DNA of 64,000 nt from positions 1,550,001 to 1,614,000 of the forward strand of contig CAWCQQ010000002.1 in NCBI GenBank assembly GCA_963797675.1. Reading direction: 5' to 3'. Of the stretch, positions 62,900-64,000 are shown in pieces (positions within the stretch are counted from its first letter, which is position 1; every line of letters starts with the position of its first letter). A program made the position numbers and the translations under genes. The notes beneath the pieces were generated by a model. The model saw only the letters and a list, made by a program, of their open reading frames with translations. It ran no database searches and was not told the DNA's origin. This DNA is from DASQPR01 sp963797675. Its GTDB lineage: Bacteria; Actinomycetota; Actinomycetes; Mycobacteriales; Micromonosporaceae.

Positions 62900-64000
<1,101 letters not shown>

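Overview
The window is high-GC DNA with the gene density and gene families of an actinomycete (Actinomycetota). Markers are MurT/GatD, a biotin synthase with BsaP, an ImuA'/ImuB/DnaE2 mutasome behind a LexA box of the GAAC-N4-GTTC type, two SigE-type ECF sigma factors, DUF6458 and DUF6412 proteins, PknB-like kinases and a sugar ABC importer without its own ATPase. I cannot name the genus.

Layout. 1-4.1 kb (minus): a sigma factor with a membrane partner cut by the left edge, then a TVP38/DedA-like membrane protein, gatD and murT (lipid II amidation). 4.2-9.6 kb (minus): a secreted nitrilase-like protein and a kimA-kdpD-kdpE potassium operon. 9.9-14.4 kb: bacterial nitric oxide synthase, bsaP and bioB (minus), bioF and bioD (plus). 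14.4-15.5 kb: an AbiEi/DUF559-type gene lying between two inverted copies of a ~50-bp palindromic repeat. 15.5-25.8 kb: a peptide-utilisation island (S9 oligopeptidase, a five-gene Dpp/Opp-type importer, S58 aminopeptidase) and a histone-deacetylase-like hydrolase. 26-31.9 kb: an acyl-CoA dehydrogenase / ThDP 2-oxoacid decarboxylase / amino-acid dehydrogenase operon, a TetR regulator and an MFS exporter, tied together by three copies of one operator. 32-35.7 kb: alpha/beta hydrolase, YidC, DUF6412, and a secreted NlpC/P60-like plus FG-GAP repeat protein. 36-38.6 kb: a small ribbon-helix-helix protein behind a four-box operator, two small membrane or low-complexity proteins and a siderophore-interacting reductase. 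38.9-42 kb: CUT1 sugar importer. 42-46 kb: Ser/Thr kinase, nucleotidyltransferase, HAD hydrolase. 46.1-51.8 kb: SOS mutasome. 52-59.4 kb: a pseudokinase, a second sigma/membrane-partner pair, thiamine-binding protein, CAP-domain protein, Asp-box lipoprotein, double VOC protein, DUF6458. 59.8-64 kb: LacI regulator, SBP_bac_5 lipoprotein and an ABC ATPase cut by the right edge.

Many genes from 10.7 to 33.6 kb, and a few later ones (41.6, 45.2 and 51.0 kb), are broken by single-base frameshifts, while 1-9.7 kb and 51.9-64 kb are clean. About 25 breaks could be reconciled by hand: about 22 are one extra base and 3 are one missing base. This insertion bias looks more like unpolished sequence than decay, so products are given as the repaired protein and the breaks are stated.

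Spots most worth a second look: the repeat-flanked AbiEi/DUF559 cassette, the TetR regulon, the pseudokinase with eleven 15-bp repeats, the ribbon-helix-helix gene with its 8-bp-phased operator, and the stretched zinc ribbon of MurT.
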